The notes beneath the pieces are model-generated. The model saw only the letters and a list, made by a program, of their open reading frames with translations, had not been told where the DNA came from and did no database searches. A program made the translations under genes and the position numbers. Source: Catellatospora bangladeshensis (GTDB lineage: Bacteria > Actinomycetota > Actinomycetes > Mycobacteriales > Micromonosporaceae). Taken from it: 63,735 bases of DNA. Shown piece after piece: positions 25,338-36,689 of this stretch (position 1 is the first letter of the stretch; each line of letters opens with the position of its first letter). The stretch is taken from the NCBI RefSeq assembly GCF_016862575.1, contig NZ_BONF01000018.1, positions 1 through 63,735 on the forward strand. The letters run 5' to 3'.

Positions 25338-26354
25338 GTGTCCCCCCTCCATACCGCGTCGCGCCCGCTCGCGCGGGTGCTGCTCGTGGTGGCAGCTTTG
25401 ACGGCCGGACTGCTCGCAGCAGTCCCCGCGCACGCCGAACCGACCCCCGCTGAGATCGAAGCCCAGCTCACCGAAGCGTGGAACAAGCTCGAACCGGTGA
25501 TCGAGGAGTACAACCACGTCCACTCCGAGCTCAACAAACTGAAGAATAAGGCCGCGACCCTGGACGCGAAGCTCGCGCCGCTGCGGCTCACGGTCCAGGT
25601 CAGCCGCGCCCGGGTCGGCGCCATCGCGGCCGAGTACTACAAAGGCAGCCGCACCCAGGAAATCAACTCGCTGCTGTCCACGGGGTCACCTGCGCAGTTC
25701 GCCCAGCAGCTGTCGATCCTGACGCAGCTGGCGCACTCCAAGCAGCAGGAGATCGCCAAGACTACCGAGGTAAAGGCCGAGTTCGACCGCCAGAAGGCCG
25801 AGCTGGACCAGATCATCGCCGACCAGGCGAAGAAGGACGCCGACATGGCGGCGAAGAAGAAGGCCATCGAAGCCGACCTGCAGCGGCTCGCGGACCTGCG
25901 GCAGAAGGCATATGGCAGCGGCGGCCCGGGCGGTTCGCTGAAGATCGGCAACCTGTGCCCCGTGCCCGCGCTCGGCACGCAGGACAACACGTCCAGCAAG
26001 GGCAACACCGCGGCGCTCGCCGCGTGCAAGCAGATCTCCAAGAAGTACGTGTTCGGATCCAACGGCCCGGACACCTTCGACTGCTCGGGCCTGACCCAGT
26101 GGGCGTGGGCGAAGGCGGGCGTGGAGCTGACCCACTACACCAAGGCCCAGTGGACCGAGGGCAAGCGGGTGAGCACCCCCATCGTCGGCGATCTGGTCTT
26201 CTTCTACCCGAACGACAACCTGCACCACATGGGCATGTACGTCGGGAAGGTCAACGGCAGAAAGGTGATGGTCCACGCGCCGCACACCGGCGACGTCGTG
26301 CGCATGCAGTACATCGACGTCATGCCCCTGGCCGGCTACGTACGCCCGAGCTGA
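25338..26354 (+). CDS. Secreted NlpC/P60 peptidoglycan hydrolase
   Basis: 338 residues from GTG 25338, chosen for the AAAGGAGA eight bases upstream. The signal peptide ends at VPAHA-EP. Residues 35-190 form a long coiled coil rich in Lys, Glu and Ala. The C-terminal NlpC/P60 domain has catalytic Cys in DTFDCSGLTQWAW, His in HHMGMYVG and a third residue in VHAPHTGD. Such RipA/PcsB-like enzymes cut stem peptides of the cell wall; the coiled coil usually keeps them inactive until recruited. A strong terminator follows. Confidence 0.93.
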   Translation: MSPLHTASRPLARVLLVVAALTAGLLAAVPAHAEPTPAEIEAQLTEAWNKLEPVIEEYNHVHSELNKLKNKAATLDAKLAPLRLTVQVSRARVGAIAAEYYKGSRTQEINSLLSTGSPAQFAQQLSILTQLAHSKQQEIAKTTEVKAEFDRQKAELDQIIADQAKKDADMAAKKKAIEADLQRLADLRQKAYGSGGPGGSLKIGNLCPVPALGTQDNTSSKGNTAALAACKQISKKYVFGSNGPDTFDCSGLTQWAWAKAGVELTHYTKAQWTEGKRVSTPIVGDLVFFYPNDNLHHMGMYVGKVNGRKVMVHAPHTGDVVRMQYIDVMPLAGYVRPS

Positions 26355-26381
26355 CCAGCGCTCGCACGCGCCTCACCAGGG

Positions 26382-26425
26382 CCGAGAGGCTGCTGACGGA
26401 GAGATTCCCGTCAGCCGCCTCTCGG
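26382..26425 (+). terminator. Long hairpin between convergent genes
   Basis: Arms of 18 bases (CCGAGAGGC-T-GCTGACGG against its complement with one mismatch) and an 8-base loop. It lies between the NlpC/P60 gene and the convergent P-type ATPase gene and can end both transcripts. Confidence 0.85.
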
Positions 26426-26455
26426 TATGGGCAGTTGCTCGCGGCCTGAGCCGGC

Positions 26456-29035
<2,580 letters not shown>

Positions 29036-29075
29036 CGCAGGCTCCCCAGTCTGTGTTTCTCGATCAACTTCAAAC

Positions 29076-29092
29076 ATACCCCGAGGGGGTAC
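29076..29092 (-). promoter_or_regulatory. CsoR-type operator of the P-type ATPase gene
   Basis: The site contains TACCCCGAGGGGGTA, matching the TACCC-n5-GGGTA palindrome repeated through the copper block. It sits directly ahead of the CPD ATPase gene. Confidence 0.75.
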
Positions 29093-29132
29093 CTTTCACG
29101 GTCGTGTTTTCTGCATGGCACCCATGCGGGTG

Positions 29133-29167
29133 GGTGGTGGGACGCCTCTGTGCGGCGTCCCACCACC
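29133..29167 (-). terminator. Terminator of the CopZ-MFS operon
   Basis: GGTGGTGGGACGCC and its exact complement flank a seven-base loop, 14 perfect pairs, four bases beyond the MFS stop. Confidence 0.85.
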
Positions 29168-29171
29168 TGGG

Positions 29172-30620
29172 TCAGCCGCGGAGGGCTGCTTCGGCCTCGG
29201 GGACGTGCTGGGTGTCGGTGGGCGGCTGCGGTGCCGCCGACCGGGCGGTGCGAAGGGTCGTCGCTGCCAGGACTGCCGCGAGTGCGGCCAGGGCGGCGGC
29301 GCCGGTGAACGCGGCGGTGAATCCTTCGGTCAGCGCGTGCGGGTCGCCGAGGGCGCCGGCCCCATAGGAGGCGGCCACGGCGGTCATCGCGGCCAGGCCG
29401 AGCGCCGATCCGACCTGGTAGCTGGTGTTGACCAGGCCGGAGGCCAGTCCGCCCTCCGTCGGCGGGGCGGCCGAGATGGCGGTGCCCAGTGACGGGATGA
29501 ACGCCAGCGCCATGCCGATCGCGGCGACGAGCGTGGCGGGCAGGACGTCGGCGGTGTAGGTGCCGCCGGGGCGGGCCGAGGCCAGCCAGCCGATGCCTGC
29601 GGCCAGGATCGCCAGTCCGGTGACCGTGGTGGCCTTCGGGCCGAAACGGGCGATGACCCGCGGGGCGAGCACGATCATGGCGGCCATGATGAGCACCGTC
29701 ATGGGCAGCAGCGCGGCTCCGGCGGGAAGTGCGGCGTAGCCGAGGACCTGCTGCAGGTAGAGGTTGAGGAAGAACCACATCGGGATCCATGCGGCGCCCA
29801 GCAGGGCCTGGGCGAGGTTGGCCGGTGCGAGGTTCGGTGCGCGCAGCAGCGACAGGCGCAGCAGCGGCGCCTTGCGCACGCCCTGGATGATCACGAAGGT
29901 GGCCAGCAGGGCGGTCGCGGTGCCGAGCACGGCCCAGGTGATCGGTGAGGTCCAGCCGTGTTCGGGTGCGGCGACGATGCCGTAGACGAGGGCGGCCAGG
30001 CCGGTGGTGACGGTGATCGCGCCTGCCCAGTCGATGCGGCCGCGGGTACGGGCGCCGGCGGGCATGAGCGCGGGGGCGGCGATGATCGCGGCGATGGCGA
30101 CGGGGATGTTGAGGTAGTAGATCCAGGGCCAGGACAGGTACTGGGTGATGGCGCCGCCGAGGAACACTCCGGCGGTGCCGCCTGCCGGCGCGGCCGCGCC
30201 GTACAGGGCCAGTGCGCGGGTCAGTTCGCGGGGGTCGGCGCCGAACAGCATCATCAGCAGGGTCAGCGACGACGGGGCGATCAGTGCCGCGCCGGCGCCC
30301 TGGACGGCGCGGGCGGCCAGTTCGACGCCGACGGTGCCCGCGGCGCCGGCTGCCGCGGAGCCGGCCAGCAGGATCGCCCAGCCGGTGACGAACATGCGGC
30401 GGGCGCCGAACAGGTCGGACAGGCGGCCGCCGAGCAGCAGCAGGCCGCCGAAGGCCACGACATAGGCGTTGAACACCCAGGACAGGTTCTGCTGGGTGAA
30501 GTCCAGGTCGGCCTGGATGTGGGGCAGGGCCACGCCGATGATCGACGTGTCCATGATGACCATGAACTGTGCGGTGGCGATGAGGCCGAGGGCCCACCAG
30601 CGCCGCGTTGGCGTTGACAT
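29172..30620 (-). CDS. MFS drug/metal exporter, DHA2 (EmrB/QacA) type
   Basis: 482 residues, fourteen membrane segments. Signatures of the 14-helix DHA2 family are present: MDTSIIGVALPHIQADL in helix 1, GGRLSDLFGARRMF in loop 2-3, and RAVQGAGAALIAPSSL in helix 4. It follows copZ by 43 bases on the same strand, behind CsoR-type sites. Its substrate may therefore be a copper complex, or a toxic compound made worse by copper. Proton-driven export is the family norm. Confidence 0.9.
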   Translation of the reverse strand: MSTPTRRWWALGLIATAQFMVIMDTSIIGVALPHIQADLDFTQQNLSWVFNAYVVAFGGLLLLGGRLSDLFGARRMFVTGWAILLAGSAAAGAAGTVGVELAARAVQGAGAALIAPSSLTLLMMLFGADPRELTRALALYGAAAPAGGTAGVFLGGAITQYLSWPWIYYLNIPVAIAAIIAAPALMPAGARTRGRIDWAGAITVTTGLAALVYGIVAAPEHGWTSPITWAVLGTATALLATFVIIQGVRKAPLLRLSLLRAPNLAPANLAQALLGAAWIPMWFFLNLYLQQVLGYAALPAGAALLPMTVLIMAAMIVLAPRVIARFGPKATTVTGLAILAAGIGWLASARPGGTYTADVLPATLVAAIGMALAFIPSLGTAISAAPPTEGGLASGLVNTSYQVGSALGLAAMTAVAASYGAGALGDPHALTEGFTAAFTGAAALAALAAVLAATTLRTARSAAPQPPTDTQHVPEAEAALRG

Positions 30621-30663
30621 TTCCGTGTCCTCTCACGTGCCGGCGTGGTTGGCCGGCCGGGGT

Positions 30664-30921
30664 CTAGGGGTGTGCGGTGTAGCCGGCGGCGGTGACGGCC
30701 GCGGTGATCGCGGCGGCCGATGCGGGGCCGGTGACGGTCAGGGTGGCGGTGGCCAGGTCGACGGTGGCGTCGGTGACCCCGGGCACGGCGCGCACCGCGG
30801 TGGCCACGCGGGCGGCGCACGAGCCGCAGGTCATGCCGGAGACGGCGAATGCACGGCCGGTGATCACGCCGTCGGTGGCGGCAGGGGTGGTGGTGCAGGT
30901 ACCGCTGTCGCAGCAGCCCAT
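30664..30921 (-). CDS. copZ: Copper chaperone CopZ with extra N-terminal cysteines
   Basis: 85 residues. An HMA fold with Cu(I) site GMTCGSC and the usual beta-alpha-beta pattern to the C-terminus (AAGYTAHP). The N-terminus adds MGCCDSGTC, three further cysteines not found in minimal CopZ. Divergent from csoR and first gene of the CopZ-MFS operon. It likely hands Cu(I) to an exporter or to CsoR. Confidence 0.92.
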   Translation of the reverse strand: MGCCDSGTCTTTPAATDGVITGRAFAVSGMTCGSCAARVATAVRAVPGVTDATVDLATATLTVTGPASAAAITAAVTAAGYTAHP

Positions 30922-30938
30922 GAGAGATCCCTCCTCAT

Positions 30939-30997
30939 ATACCCATACCCCCTATGGGTATCGGCTCGGCGGAACGCTAGCATACCCCCCAGGGGTT
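30939..30997 (+). promoter_or_regulatory. Two CsoR-type operators between copZ and csoR
   Basis: ATACCCATA-CCCCC-TATGGGTAT (30939-30961) contains TACCCCCTATGGGTA. A second site, TACCCCCCAGGGGTT, lies at 30983-30997. They occupy the divergent promoter region and would give CsoR control of both itself and copZ. Confidence 0.8.
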
Positions 30998-31013
30998 TGG
31001 CTACACTGGTTTC

Positions 31014-31328
31014 ATGACGACGCAAGCGCACACTCCCCAGGCGGCCACGACACGCGGTTACACCGCGAGCAAGGACCAGCTGCTGACGCGCATCCGCCGT
31101 ATCGAGGGCCAGGTGCGCGGCATCGAGAAGATGGTCGAGGACGACCGGTACTGCATCGACGTGCTCACCCAGATCTCGGCCATCCAAGCGGCGCTGGACA
31201 AGGTCGGCCTGGGCCTGCTCGACGGCCACGCCCGCCATTGCATGCAGCACGGTGCCGAGGAAGGCCGCGGCGACGAGATGGCCACCGAGCTGATGGCCGC
31301 GGTCGGCCGGTTGATGAAGCGAGGCTGA
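31014..31328 (+). CDS. csoR: Copper-sensing repressor CsoR
   Basis: 104 residues of the all-helical CsoR/RcnR family. The Cu(I) triad C-H-C is complete: Cys47 in DDRYCIDVL, His72 and Cys76 in DGHARHCMQ. The DNA-facing segment LLTRIRRIEGQVRGIEKMV is also typical. It represses by binding GC-rich palindromes and releases them on Cu(I) binding. Six candidate sites lie within 4 kb. Confidence 0.95.
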   Translation: MTTQAHTPQAATTRGYTASKDQLLTRIRRIEGQVRGIEKMVEDDRYCIDVLTQISAIQAALDKVGLGLLDGHARHCMQHGAEEGRGDEMATELMAAVGRLMKRG

Positions 31329-31330
31329 CC

Positions 31331-31360
31331 GGGCGGGCGCCGACAGACCGGCGCCCGCCC
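31331..31360 (+). terminator. Bidirectional terminator between csoR and the DUF305 gene
   Basis: GGGCGGGCGCCG pairs perfectly with CGGCGCCCGCCC across a six-base loop, between two convergent genes. Confidence 0.85.
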
Positions 31361-31367
31361 CTCCGTG

Positions 31368-31973
31368 TCACTTCAGCCGGTCGAGGACCTGCTGCAGCGT
31401 GGCGATCTCCGCGGTCTGGGTCTTCTCGATCGTGGCCGCCAGGGCCTTGGCGTCGGCGTCGGCGCCCTGGGCCTGCTCGGTCCTGGCCATCTGGACCGCG
31501 CCCTGGTGGTGGGCGATCATCATGCGGACGAACTCGCGGTCGAACGCGGTGCCGGTCAGGTTCTCCAGGGAGCCCATCTGCTCCTCGGTCATCATGCCGG
31601 GCATGCCGTCGCGCATGCCGCCCATCGGTGCGGCGGTCGGCTGGCCCCAGGCGCTCAGCCAGCCTTTCATCGTCTCGATCTCCGGACCCTGCGCGGTCTT
31701 GATCTGCATGGCCAGCTGCTGGACCTGCGGGTCGCTGGCGCGGGTCCCGGCGAACTCGGCCATGCGGACGGCCTGCTCGTGGTGCGGGATCATCATCTGT
31801 GCGAACGACACGTCGGCGGTGTTGAAGTTCGCGCCGGCGGGCACGGACGCCATCGGCATGTCGTGGCCACCGCCCGGGTTGTGCGGGGTGCTGGAGCCGC
31901 AGCCGGCCGCGGTCAGCACGGCGGCGGCAAGACCGGCCAGTGCGAAGTTTCGCAGCAGCGTATTTACGGACAT
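31368..31973 (-). CDS. DUF305 lipoprotein, copper block
   Basis: 201 residues. Signal peptide with lipobox LTAAGCGSS; Cys near residue 25 would be lipidated. The DUF305 domain has two matching halves, each with a Met/His pattern: FAQMMIPHHEQAVRMAEF and FVRMMIAHHQGAVQMART, joined by a Met-rich linker (PMGGMRDGMPGMM). DUF305 proteins are ferritin-like and are often found with copper genes; His/Met clusters suggest extracytoplasmic copper binding. The start MSVN is preferred because AAAGG lies upstream. It forms an operon with the DUF6153-like gene. Confidence 0.9.
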   Translation of the reverse strand: MSVNTLLRNFALAGLAAAVLTAAGCGSSTPHNPGGGHDMPMASVPAGANFNTADVSFAQMMIPHHEQAVRMAEFAGTRASDPQVQQLAMQIKTAQGPEIETMKGWLSAWGQPTAAPMGGMRDGMPGMMTEEQMGSLENLTGTAFDREFVRMMIAHHQGAVQMARTEQAQGADADAKALAATIEKTQTAEIATLQQVLDRLK

Positions 31974-32052
31974 GTTGAAGCCTTTCATCGGTGTCTCGGA
32001 TGGAGTGCATGAGCAGCAGACGGCGCGGCCCGAGTGGGACCGCCCGTGGCCG

Positions 32053-32472
32053 CTATGTCCGAGATACCGACAGCCGGGCAAGGCGCAGGCGAAGCGGCGG
32101 CGGGTCCGGCGGACCACGCGACACCGCCCTGGCGACCCGCAGCCCGGCCAGGGCGAGCAGGCCAGCCAGGCGCAGCCGTATCCGCAGCGCGACGAACGCC
32201 ACGAGGACAAGCACGGACAGCACCGCCAGGCAGACGCTGAACACATGCCATCCCGTGTGCCGGCAGCCGTGGCAGTCGCCATCGTCGGCGATGGGCGTCA
32301 CCGCGATGAGCCCCTGGCCGGCCGGCGCGTGTATCGCGGGGACAGGCTGTGCGTGATGGGGGCCGGTGGCGTGGCGGCTGTGTGCGCCGTGACCGAAGGT
32401 GTGCATGATCGCGAGCCCGAACAGCACTGCCAGCAGCAGTGCCCGCGGGACGGCGCGGCGCACACCGGTCAT
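32053..32472 (-). CDS. His-rich membrane protein, DUF6153-like
   Basis: 139 residues from ATG 32472 (GGGGGAG upstream). A first membrane helix (ALLLAVLFGLAIMHTFGHG) is followed by an extracytoplasmic His/Pro-rich loop with HATGPHHAQP and CHGCRH, then a second helix (FSVCLAVLSVLVLVAFVAL) and a basic Arg/Leu tail. The layout fits small actinobacterial proteins of the DUF6153 type, which I recall only by pattern. It is first in the operon before the DUF305 lipoprotein, behind a CsoR-type site. Confidence 0.7.
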   Translation of the reverse strand: MTGVRRAVPRALLLAVLFGLAIMHTFGHGAHSRHATGPHHAQPVPAIHAPAGQGLIAVTPIADDGDCHGCRHTGWHVFSVCLAVLSVLVLVAFVALRIRLRLAGLLALAGLRVARAVSRGPPDPPPLRLRLARLSVSRT

Positions 32473-32554
32473 CACTCCCCCACCGTATCGACACGTCGGT
32501 GACTCGCAGGGCCGGCCAGCGACCCCGAGCAGACTGCCACGCCCGCCGGCCCCC

Positions 32555-32571
32555 ATACCCGCCGGGGGTAC
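32555..32571 (-). promoter_or_regulatory. CsoR-type operator ahead of the DUF6153-DUF305 operon
   Basis: TACCCGCCGGGGGTA at 32556-32570 fits the TACCC-n5-GGGTA pattern and lies 84 bases upstream of the minus-strand start at 32472. Confidence 0.7.
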
Positions 32572-32689
32572 CGTGGGGGTGTTGCGGCCTTCTGAACTGC
32601 ATGTCCGCCTCTCGGCACCGGCCACTGCGCGGCAGGCAGCGCGCGCACCTCGGCTGGGTGTGACGTGAACCATCCACTTCCCCTACACA

Positions 32690-32740
32690 AACCCCTGGGG
32701 GGTATGCTACGGTCGGCCTTGAGATACCCCACAGGGGTAT
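32690..32740 (+). promoter_or_regulatory. Two CsoR-type operators ahead of copZ-copA
   Basis: AACCCCTGGGGGGTA (32690-32704) and TACCCCACAGGGGTA (32725-32739), 20 bases apart, just before the GAGGAGGG ribosome site of copZ. The second is a perfect palindrome. Confidence 0.8.
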
Positions 32741-32760
32741 AGTGGCGAGGAGGGATCGCG

Positions 32761-32973
32761 ATGGAGACCGTATACACCGTCAAGGGCATGACCTGCGGGC
32801 ACTGCGTCAACTCGGTCAGCGCCGAGATCAGCAAGCTCGACGGCGTGACCGGTGTGCAGGTCGACCTGGCCGGCGGCGCGGTCACCGTGTCCAGCGCCGG
32901 CGCCCTCGACGAGGCCGCGGTCGCCGCGGCGGTCGACGAGGCAGGCTACGAACTGGTCGGAGCACGGTCATGA
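32761..32973 (+). CDS. copZ: Copper chaperone CopZ
   Basis: 70 residues, a minimal HMA domain with GMTCGHC, closer to the classical CopZ length than the other copy in this block. The intervening residue in the metal site is His (CGHC) rather than Ser. AGGAGGG precedes the ATG. Its TGA overlaps the ATG of the secreted protein that follows, which in turn overlaps copA, so three proteins are made in tandem. Confidence 0.94.
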   Translation: METVYTVKGMTCGHCVNSVSAEISKLDGVTGVQVDLAGGAVTVSSAGALDEAAVAAAVDEAGYELVGARS

Positions 32974-33935
32974 ACACCCCGCTCAAGCTGAGCCTGTTCG
33001 GGCTCGGGCTGGCCGCGGTGTTCGCAGCGTCGTACGGGGCCGGCTACCTGGCCGGCCCCTCCCCCGCTACGGCACCCGCCGGCCACCAGAGCACCTCACA
33101 CGCAACCCACGACACCGCCGGCCCGCAGAACAGCACGGCTGAGGTGCCCGGCGGGCTTCAGGTCGCCCAGGACGGCTACCGCCTGCAGCCGCTGTCGACG
33201 CAGCTGTCGACCGCGCAGCCGCAGCCGCTGCGGTTCCGGATCCTCGGACCCGACGGCGCCCCGGTCACCGCCTACACCCCGACCCACGACAAGGACCTGC
33301 ACCTGATCGTGGTCCGCCGGGACCTGGCCGGCTTCCAGCACGTGCACCCCACCCTGGGCGCCGGCGGCGTCTGGGAGATCCCGCTGCACGCCGGTGCAGG
33401 CCCCGGGCAGTACCGGCTGTTCGCCGACTTCCAGCCCACCGCCCGCAGCCAGGGCCTGACGCTCGGCGTCGACCTGCCCGCACCGGGGGCGTACCAACCG
33501 GCGCCGCTGCCGGCCGCCGCCCGCACCGCGACAATCGACGGCTACACGGTCACCCTCGACGGCGACCTGGTCCCGGGCACCTCGTCGAAGCTGACGCTGA
33601 CCGTGACCAAGGACGGCAAGCCGGTCACCGACCTGCAGCCTTACCTGGCCGCCTACGGCCACCTGGTCGCGCTGCGCGACGGCGACCTGGCCTACCTGCA
33701 CGTGCACCCCGACGGCGAACCCGGCGACGGCCGCACCACCGCCGGACCGCAGATCGTCTTCCACGCCGAGGTCCCCTCAGCCGGCGCCTACCGGCTGTTC
33801 CTGGACTTCCAGCACAACGGCGTCGTGCGCACCGCGGCCTTCACCGCCGCAGCCGGAACGGCGGCCCCTGCCGCGCCGGCACCGCCCAGTCCCACGCCTG
33901 CGCCAAGCCCCACCCACGGCCACGGAGGGCACTGA
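32970..33935 (+). CDS. Secreted or membrane-anchored two-repeat His protein between copZ and copA
   Basis: 321 residues. An N-terminal signal anchor ([19 protein letters not shown]) is followed by two similar beta-rich domains. Each has a histidine cluster after a hydrophobic strand: [13 protein letters not shown] in the first and [13 protein letters not shown] in the second. Each ends in [10 protein letters not shown] or [10 protein letters not shown]. This resembles YtkA/cupredoxin-like sandwich domains. The tail is Pro/Ala-rich and ends HGHGGH. Copper binding outside the membrane, at the exit of the CopA pump, is a reasonable inference. ATGA and TGATG overlaps join it to both neighbours. 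Confidence 0.8.
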   Translation: MNTPLKLSLFGLGLAAVFAASYGAGYLAGPSPATAPAGHQSTSHATHDTAGPQNSTAEVPGGLQVAQDGYRLQPLSTQLSTAQPQPLRFRILGPDGAPVTAYTPTHDKDLHLIVVRRDLAGFQHVHPTLGAGGVWEIPLHAGAGPGQYRLFADFQPTARSQGLTLGVDLPAPGAYQPAPLPAAARTATIDGYTVTLDGDLVPGTSSKLTLTVTKDGKPVTDLQPYLAAYGHLVALRDGDLAYLHVHPDGEPGDGRTTAGPQIVFHAEVPSAGAYRLFLDFQHNGVVRTAAFTAAAGTAAPAAPAPPSPTPAPSPTHGHGGH

Positions 33936-36193
33936 TGAGCACCGACAGCAAACCCCTGGTCCTGGCGACCCAGCAGATCGAACTCGCCATCGGCGGCATG
34001 ACCTGCGCCTCCTGCGCCGCCCGGATCGAGAAGAAACTCAACCGCATGGACGGCGTCACCGCGACCGTCAACTACGCCACCGAGAAGGCGTCGGTCAGCT
34101 TCCCGGACACCGTATCCACCGACGACCTGATCGCCACCGTCGAGGCCACCGGCTACACCGCGGTCGTACCGGTCACCGAGCCGCAGGCCGGCACGGCTGA
34201 GGCCGAGCCCGCCGACGAGCTCGCGGGCCTGCGCCGCAGGCTGTGGACGTCGCTGGTGCTCGCGGTACCCGTCGTCGTCCTCGCCATGGTCCCCGCGTGG
34301 CAGTTCACCAACTGGCAGTGGCTGTCGCTGATGCTGGCCGCCCCGGTCGTCGTCTACGGCGGTGCGCCGTTCCACCGCGCCGCCTGGGTGAACCTGCGCC
34401 ACGGCGCCGCGACGATGGACACCCTCATCTCCGTCGGCACCCTGGCGGCGTTCGGGTGGTCGCTGTGGGCACTGTTCTTCGGCACCGCCGGACAGCCCGG
34501 CATGACCCATCCGTTCACGCTGTCGATCTCCCGCAGCGACGGCGCGGGCAACATCTACCTCGAGGTCGCCGCCGCGGTCACGGTGTTCATCCTGGCGGGC
34601 CGGTTCTTCGAGGCCCGGTCCAAGCGCCGCGCGGGTGCCGCCCTGCGGGCGCTGCTGGAGCTGGGCGCCAAGGACGTCACGGTGCTGCGCGACGGCCGCG
34701 AGCAGCGCATCCCGACCGGGCAGCTGGCGGTGGGCGACCTGTTCGTCGTCCGGCCCGGCGAGAAGATCGCCACCGATGGCGTCGTCGACGACGGCGCGTC
34801 GGCGGTGGACGCGTCGATGCTGACCGGGGAGTCCGTGCCCGTCGAGGTCGCCACCGGGGACACGGTCGTGGGTGCGACGGTCAACGTCGGCGGCCGCCTG
34901 ATCGTGCGAGCGACCCGGATCGGCGCGGACACGCAGCTCGCGCAGATGGCGCGGCTGGTCGAGCAGGCCCAGACCGGCAAGGCCGCCGTACAGCGGCTGG
35001 CCGACCGGATCTCGGCGGTGTTCGTGCCGATCGTCATCGCCCTCGCGGTGGCGACGCTGGGCTTCTGGCTGGGCACCGGCAACGGGGCCGCGGCGGCGTT
35101 CACCGCCGCGGTCGCCGTGCTGATCATCGCGTGCCCGTGCGCGCTGGGCCTGGCCACGCCGACGGCACTGCTGGTAGGCACCGGCCGAGGCGCCCAGCTG
35201 GGCATCCTGATCAAGGGCCCGGAGGTGCTGGAGTCGACACGCAAGGTGGACACCGTCGTACTGGACAAGACCGGCACCGTCACCACGGGCCGCATGACGC
35301 TGGTCGACGTGGTCACCGCCGGGGACGTCAGCAGGCAGCAGGCGCTACGGCTGGCCGGAGCGGCCGAGGCCGCCTCGGAGCACCCGATCGCGCAGGCGAT
35401 CGCCGCGGCCGCCGCCGAAGCCGGCGACGTGCCCGCTGTCACCGGATTCGCCAACACGCAAGGGCTGGGCGTGACCGGCACCGTCGACGGCACGGCCGTC
35501 GTGGTGGGCCGGGCTGCGCTGCTGGCCCAGCACGGCCTGCCCGTGCCCGCCGAGCTCGACACCGCCCGGCAGGCCGCCGAGCAGGCCGGACGCACCGCGG
35601 TGCTCGCCGGCTGGGACGGCCGGGCCAGGGCGCTGTTCGCCGTCGCCGACGTGGTCAAGCCGACCAGCGCCGCGGCGATCGAAGGCCTGCGCGCGCTGGG
35701 GCTCACCCCGGTGCTGCTGACCGGCGACAACACCACCGTCGCCCACGCCATCGCGGCCGAGGTCGGCATCACCGAGGTCGTCGCCGAGGTCCTGCCGTCG
35801 GGCAAGGTCGACGTCGTCAAGCGCCTGCAGGAGCAGGGCAAGGTCGTGGCGATGGTGGGCGACGGCGTCAACGACGCCGCCGCACTCGCCCAGGCCGACC
35901 TGGGCCTGGCCATGGGCACCGGCACCGACGCGGCCATCGAGGCAGCCGACCTCACCCTGGTGCGCGGCGACCTGCTGGCGGCGGTCGACGCGATCCGGCT
36001 GTCCCGCCGGACCCTGTCCACGATCAAGACGAACCTGTTCTGGGCTTTCGCCTACAACGTGGCCGCCCTGCCGCTGGCGGCGCTGGGCCTGCTCAACCCG
36101 ATGATCGCCGGTGCGGCGATGGCGCTGTCGTCGGTGTTCGTCGTCTCCAACAGCCTGCGGCTGCGCGGCTTCAAGGCTGTCACCACCCACTGA
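33935..36193 (+). CDS. copA: Copper-exporting P1B-1 ATPase CopA
   Basis: 752 residues. One N-terminal HMA domain ([16 protein letters not shown]), eight expected membrane helices, TGESVPVE actuator, CPC at residues 400-402 ([13 protein letters not shown]), phosphorylated Asp444 in DKTGTVTTG, and [16 protein letters not shown] in the hinge. All hallmarks of Cu(I) exporters are intact. The ATG overlaps the previous stop (TGATG). Control is through the CsoR-type sites upstream of copZ. A strong hairpin follows. Confidence 0.96.
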   Translation: MSTDSKPLVLATQQIELAIGGMTCASCAARIEKKLNRMDGVTATVNYATEKASVSFPDTVSTDDLIATVEATGYTAVVPVTEPQAGTAEAEPADELAGLRRRLWTSLVLAVPVVVLAMVPAWQFTNWQWLSLMLAAPVVVYGGAPFHRAAWVNLRHGAATMDTLISVGTLAAFGWSLWALFFGTAGQPGMTHPFTLSISRSDGAGNIYLEVAAAVTVFILAGRFFEARSKRRAGAALRALLELGAKDVTVLRDGREQRIPTGQLAVGDLFVVRPGEKIATDGVVDDGASAVDASMLTGESVPVEVATGDTVVGATVNVGGRLIVRATRIGADTQLAQMARLVEQAQTGKAAVQRLADRISAVFVPIVIALAVATLGFWLGTGNGAAAAFTAAVAVLIIACPCALGLATPTALLVGTGRGAQLGILIKGPEVLESTRKVDTVVLDKTGTVTTGRMTLVDVVTAGDVSRQQALRLAGAAEAASEHPIAQAIAAAAAEAGDVPAVTGFANTQGLGVTGTVDGTAVVVGRAALLAQHGLPVPAELDTARQAAEQAGRTAVLAGWDGRARALFAVADVVKPTSAAAIEGLRALGLTPVLLTGDNTTVAHAIAAEVGITEVVAEVLPSGKVDVVKRLQEQGKVVAMVGDGVNDAAALAQADLGLAMGTGTDAAIEAADLTLVRGDLLAAVDAIRLSRRTLSTIKTNLFWAFAYNVAALPLAALGLLNPMIAGAAMALSSVFVVSNSLRLRGFKAVTTH

Positions 36194-36202
36194 CGGCCCC
36201 TC

Positions 36203-36237
36203 CCGGTGGCGTCGCCCGAGCCGGGCGGCGCCACCGG
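36203..36237 (+). terminator. Terminator after copA
   Basis: CCGGTGGCG-T-CGCCCG pairs with its complement (one mismatch) across a three-base loop, ten bases beyond the copA stop. Confidence 0.8.
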
Positions 36238-36263
36238 CCCACGTCTTTCGAGAGGGCACATCG

Positions 36264-36689
36264 ATGACCACCTCCGCCGCCGCGAGGTGCCGGGTCGTGC
36301 TGTGCCGCGGCTGCTGCTGCGGCACCACCGGCAAACACCCCGACACCGACCACCAGCAGCAAGCCGACCAGCTCGCCGACGCCGAAGGCGTGGCACTGCT
36401 GGTGACCGAATGCCTTGGCAACTGCGAGCGGAGCAATACCCTCGTGGTGCTGCCCTCGGCTGCCGGTCGTGCCGCAGGCGGGACCGTGACATGGTTCGGG
36501 CGAATCCTCGACCCGGCCCTGACCCAGGCCGTGGCCGACTGGGCCGCCGGCGGCGGCCCCGGACTGGCCGAGCTTCCGGTGCTGCTGCGCCCGCATGTGC
36601 AGCCACCCGGCCGGCACCTGGCCAAGGGCGGCGATGCGGACGCGATCACCGCAGCCGGACACCCGGCGGTGCTGGAGCCGACTGCCTAG
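36264..36689 (+). CDS. Thioredoxin-like (2Fe-2S) ferredoxin domain protein
   Basis: 141 residues. The N-terminus has VLCRGCCCGTTGKHP and, about 30 residues on, TECLGNCERSN. The spacing of Cys groups followed by CLGxC matches the thioredoxin-fold 2Fe-2S ferredoxin family. GAGAGGG precedes the ATG. It may donate electrons to an unknown enzyme. It is separated from copA by a terminator, so co-regulation is uncertain. Its stop overlaps that of the convergent TetR gene. Confidence 0.75.
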   Translation: MTTSAAARCRVVLCRGCCCGTTGKHPDTDHQQQADQLADAEGVALLVTECLGNCERSNTLVVLPSAAGRAAGGTVTWFGRILDPALTQAVADWAAGGGPGLAELPVLLRPHVQPPGRHLAKGGDADAITAAGHPAVLEPTA

